Positions 61,878 to 64,000 of a DNA stretch of 64,000 nucleotides are shown piece after piece. The position numbers were made by a program, and so were the translations under genes. The DNA lies in NCBI RefSeq assembly GCF_001681715.1, contig NZ_LNWY01000017.1, positions 25,252-89,251 on the forward strand. Reading direction: 5' to 3'. This stretch comes from Tritonibacter mobilis. GTDB taxonomy: Bacteria > Pseudomonadota > Alphaproteobacteria > Rhodobacterales > Rhodobacteraceae. A model generated the notes under the pieces. That model was not told the DNA's origin. It worked only from the letters and a program-made list of their open reading frames with translations, and did no database searches. Every line of letters starts with the position of its first letter. The first letter of the stretch is position 1.

Positions 61878-62473
61878 TTGACCGTGTGGAGGGGGCGGTC
61901 GTTCAGCCCCTGAATGTCGGGATAAGCTTCCAGAAGCACCTCGCGCATGGGTCTGCTGGTCAGGTGCAGCACCCACCATTCGGCATCGTCCCAGATCGCG
62001 ATGACCGGATATCGCATGATGCGATCCCCTTTGCCTGAGTTAAAATCGATGTGCGTCTCGATTTGCGCCAGTACGAGCTCTCCACGGCCCGCTCCGGAAC
62101 GCGCTATGTTTGGGTAGAAGTGAACGCGCTTCACCTGGATATCCTTGAACAACTGTTCCGCGCTGGTACGATAGCGACCTCGCACCCATTCTGGCTGCCG
62201 CTCTACCCGCGCGGCACCTTGTTCAAGATATCCGGGTGGGAGCATATTCGCTAAAGTGGCGGCTTCACCTGTTGCATAGGCTTCCTTGAACTGTTCCATC
62301 CTGTCCATCAGCGTCTGATATTCGGTATCGGTCAGCCACCGTGGCTCAAAGACAACGCGTCGTTCAAGGTAATCATGGGCGAGCCTTGTGCCTGCCAGAA
62401 CCAGTAGCAGGATTACTAAAGACGCATAGATCTTAAAGGGCCGCGACCGAACGATTTTTCCAAGCGAAGTCAT
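61874..62473 (-). CDS. Membrane-anchored protein of unknown function
   Basis: From ATG 62473 (62497 is also possible) the 199-residue product has an N-terminal helix (IYASLVILLLVLAGTRLAHD) and a periplasmic domain rich in charged residues: WLTDTEYQTLMDRMEQFKEA, then beta segments IETHIDFNSGKGDRIMRYPV and IAIWDDAEWWVLHLTSR. The fold resembles NTF2-like or DUF4440-like lipid-anchored domains, but no family is certain. It abuts the IS3 remnant, yet its frame is intact. Confidence 0.65.
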   Translation of the reverse strand: MTSLGKIVRSRPFKIYASLVILLLVLAGTRLAHDYLERRVVFEPRWLTDTEYQTLMDRMEQFKEAYATGEAATLANMLPPGYLEQGAARVERQPEWVRGRYRTSAEQLFKDIQVKRVHFYPNIARSGAGRGELVLAQIETHIDFNSGKGDRIMRYPVIAIWDDAEWWVLHLTSRPMREVLLEAYPDIQGLNDRPLHTVN

Positions 62474-62497
62474 CCCGGCGTCTCCATGGTAAGGCAT

Positions 62498-62705
62498 TCG
62501 GAACTGCGACTTCTACCTTGCGTGAGATGCCACTTCAACCCGCGACCCTCGTGTCAGATAACGCACCAGTCAGTGATCTAAGGAATGTCATCTAGATCAC
62601 CGGGAACCGGGCCGGACTCGATTTCATAGAGGGCAGCCAGGATTTGTGATGGTTTCACGCCCTCCTTCGAACTGATTTGATCCAGTGACGAGGTCCCACT
62701 AGGTG
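62498..62705. other. Short gene-free interval
   Basis: Nothing recognisable is seen between the membrane-anchored gene and the truncated recombinase. Confidence 0.35.
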
Positions 62706-63245
62706 TTAGCAGTTGTCCCTGCAAGGCCACGAACGGCGCACAGCGATTCCGCTTGCTACGCCTTGGCGCACTTTCGCCCTTGCGGCGTCAACCATGCGCG
62801 TGCGCAGAACGCTGAGCTCGAACTCGCTGAGGCTGCCCTTCATGCCCAGAAGCAGCCGGTCATTGGGATGGCGCGGGTCGTAGACGCAGTCATGATCCAC
62901 GATACGCGCATCTACCAGGCCGCAAAGCTCCAGCATGTGATGCCAGTCGCGCCCTTTGCGGGCCAGGCGCGACACTTCCAGGCAGAAGACCGCGCCGATC
63001 GACCCAGAACACAGCATGGCGACAAGCCGTTCGAAGCCGGGCCGGGCCTGGCAGCCGCTGGCTGATACATCAAGATCGTCGTCGATGACATCAATCCCGG
63101 CAAAGCCATAGCCACGGGCCATCTCGACAAGATCGTATTGCCGACGCTGACTTTCGAGATTCGTCATGACCTGGCTCTGTGTCGACTGGCGCACGTAGAT
63201 CACAGCCTGACGCTTCAGCAGCTCCGGTGGAAACGTGAGGGCCAT
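62706..63245 (-). pseudogene. Large serine recombinase, truncated to the catalytic domain
   Basis: From ATG 63245 the frame keeps the resolvase/invertase domain: AVIYVRQSTQSQVMTNLESQ (the nucleophile Ser), FERLVAMLCSGSIGAVFCLE, VSRLARKGRDWHHMLELCG and LLLGMKGSLSEFELSVLRTR. The long recombinase and zinc-ribbon regions expected after ARAKVRQGVASGIAV are absent; unrelated sequence brings a stop at 62706. It probably no longer recombines. The small upstream gene at 63247-63405 is its usual type of partner. Confidence 0.8.
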
Positions 63246-63246
63246 G

Positions 63247-63405
63247 TCATCCATCGCTTTGCCCTCCCGGACCGGTTCTTGCCGCGGTCAGGAGCACCTG
63301 GGCCAGCGCTGTCACGATCGACCGGTATTCCGGTTCCGTCAGCAACGCCGGCTGTGTCAAAGGCAGCGGCAACTGGGTTGGTGTCAGGATCTCGCGATGC
63401 TTCAT
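63247..63405 (-). CDS. Small protein upstream of the serine recombinase
   Basis: ATG 63405 starts a 52-residue frame, MKHREILTPTQLPLPLTQPA, LLTEPEYRSIVTALAQVLL, whose stop directly precedes the recombinase ATG. Similar short proteins commonly precede this type of recombinase in alphaproteobacteria. Function unknown. Confidence 0.55.
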   Translation of the reverse strand: MKHREILTPTQLPLPLTQPALLTEPEYRSIVTALAQVLLTAARTGPGGQSDG

Positions 63406-63711
63406 TCGGGGCCGCCATGGGTGAATCGTCACCCTTGAAGCCTCGCCGAGAACCAAGGTGCCCAAGAACCGAATGAAGGTCGAAAAGCGCATCCGCGGAC
63501 GCCAATGGTGCGCCAAGCTCGAAACCCTGACAAACTGAAGCATCCAGCATCCACGCAGGCGCGAGGATTGCAACACCTAGATCGCGCTCGAGCCCGACAT
63601 GTTGGCCATCACCGCGGTTGAGCGTCCGGAAAACCTTCACGTCCGCGCCAAAATAGGCATGCCATCGATAATGAACCCGATAAACCTGCCAGACATGGGC
63701 AGAATGAACGG
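63406..63711. other. Gene-free stretch before the IS66 tail
   Basis: Open frames exist on both strands but none has family signatures. The region is probably the junction between the recombinase element and the IS66 remnant. Confidence 0.35.
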
Positions 63712-63924
63712 GAACTGGCCATCGGCAGGAAAAACTGGATGTTTGCCGGTTCCGAAGGCGGCGGAAAAGCCATGGCCATCGCCTTCACGCTGATCGAGAC
63801 CGCCAAGCTGAACGACGTAGATCCGCAGGCCTAGCTGACTTGGGTGCTCGGACGCATCGCCGATCACAAGATCAATCGTCTCGACGAGTTGATGCCTTGG
63901 AGTTACGCTGCGCAGACAGCGTAA
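63712..63924 (+). pseudogene. IS66-family transposase C-terminal remnant
   Basis: The frame ELAIGRKNWMFAGSEGGGKA, MAIAFTLIETAKLNDVDPQA, then after an in-frame stop LTWVLGRIADHKINRLDELM PW, is the tail of IS66 TnpC. The stop inside a conserved segment and the missing 5-prime part make it dead. A second, more decayed tail is at 22031-22330. Confidence 0.8.
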
Positions 63925-64000
63925 CCGGGGACGCCTCGTCCGCGCCAGAGCGCCTTCACCGGACGGTCACGAAAGAACTGCTAGGGTCAGGATGCATTGA

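Noticed and set aside
63215..63640. Leftward 141-residue frame over the recombinase upstream region
   Set aside because: It overlaps the small 63247-63405 gene in another frame and has no family features.

Overview
The window reads as an accessory region of an alphaproteobacterium, most likely the Roseobacter group of the Rhodobacteraceae. This rests on the high but uneven GC content, TRAP transporters, an RTX protein ending in a Hint domain, and many alphaproteobacterial insertion-sequence families. No replication gene, tRNA, rRNA or CRISPR array was seen. IS debris from at least five families (IS110, IS3, IS66, IS5, IS1182) separates the functional blocks, as in a plasmid or genomic island built by repeated insertion.

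Region 1 (about 1.5-19.2 kb) is a copper island. It holds a two-component system, a cytochrome c / multicopper oxidase / cytochrome c / DsbA-like thiol oxidoreductase operon, a TVP38-type membrane protein with a beta-propeller protein, a CopA-type Cu+ ATPase translationally coupled to a saccharopine-dehydrogenase-like protein, an amino-acid permease, an ABC membrane domain without ATPase, and a leftward cupredoxin-copB-copA block. Four 20-bp tandem GATACA-type sites lie upstream of its transcription units and could be bound by the linked response regulator. IS debris and a roughly 67-bp inverted repeat flank the island.

Region 2 (19.2-26.9 kb) is IS wreckage around a large RTX/Hint protein. 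Region 3 (27.0-34.1 kb) is a catabolic unit: a divergent LysR regulator, a TRAP transporter (DctQ, DctM, DctP), a three-part amine/amino-acid dehydrogenase (DAO-type FAD subunit, small [2Fe-2S] subunit, FAD/[Fe-S] subunit) and a RidA deaminase. It probably imports and oxidises a D-amino acid, hydroxyproline-like or opine-like compound.

Region 4 (34.5-43.4 kb) carries a Tn7-like transposition module, tnsA-tnsB-tnsC-tniQ. The TnsA-like protein has lost the QxK half of its nuclease signature. A strong terminator and a palindromic cluster of six short repeats follow tniQ, then an AAA+ ATPase. An apparently complete IS5-family element follows.

Region 5 (44.9-53.4 kb) has a LuxR-type regulator without a LuxI, then a leftward cluster of exported cysteine-motif proteins. 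Five of them share an N-terminal three-cysteine pattern; two membrane proteins (one TMEM43-like) accompany them. I know no assigned function for this cluster, and it is the best candidate here for an undescribed system. Region 6 (53.7-64 kb) holds a small HNH-like protein, a LysR / aldo-keto reductase / carboxymuconolactone-decarboxylase unit, a truncated SDR, a type Va autotransporter, and further IS and serine-recombinase remnants up to the window end.
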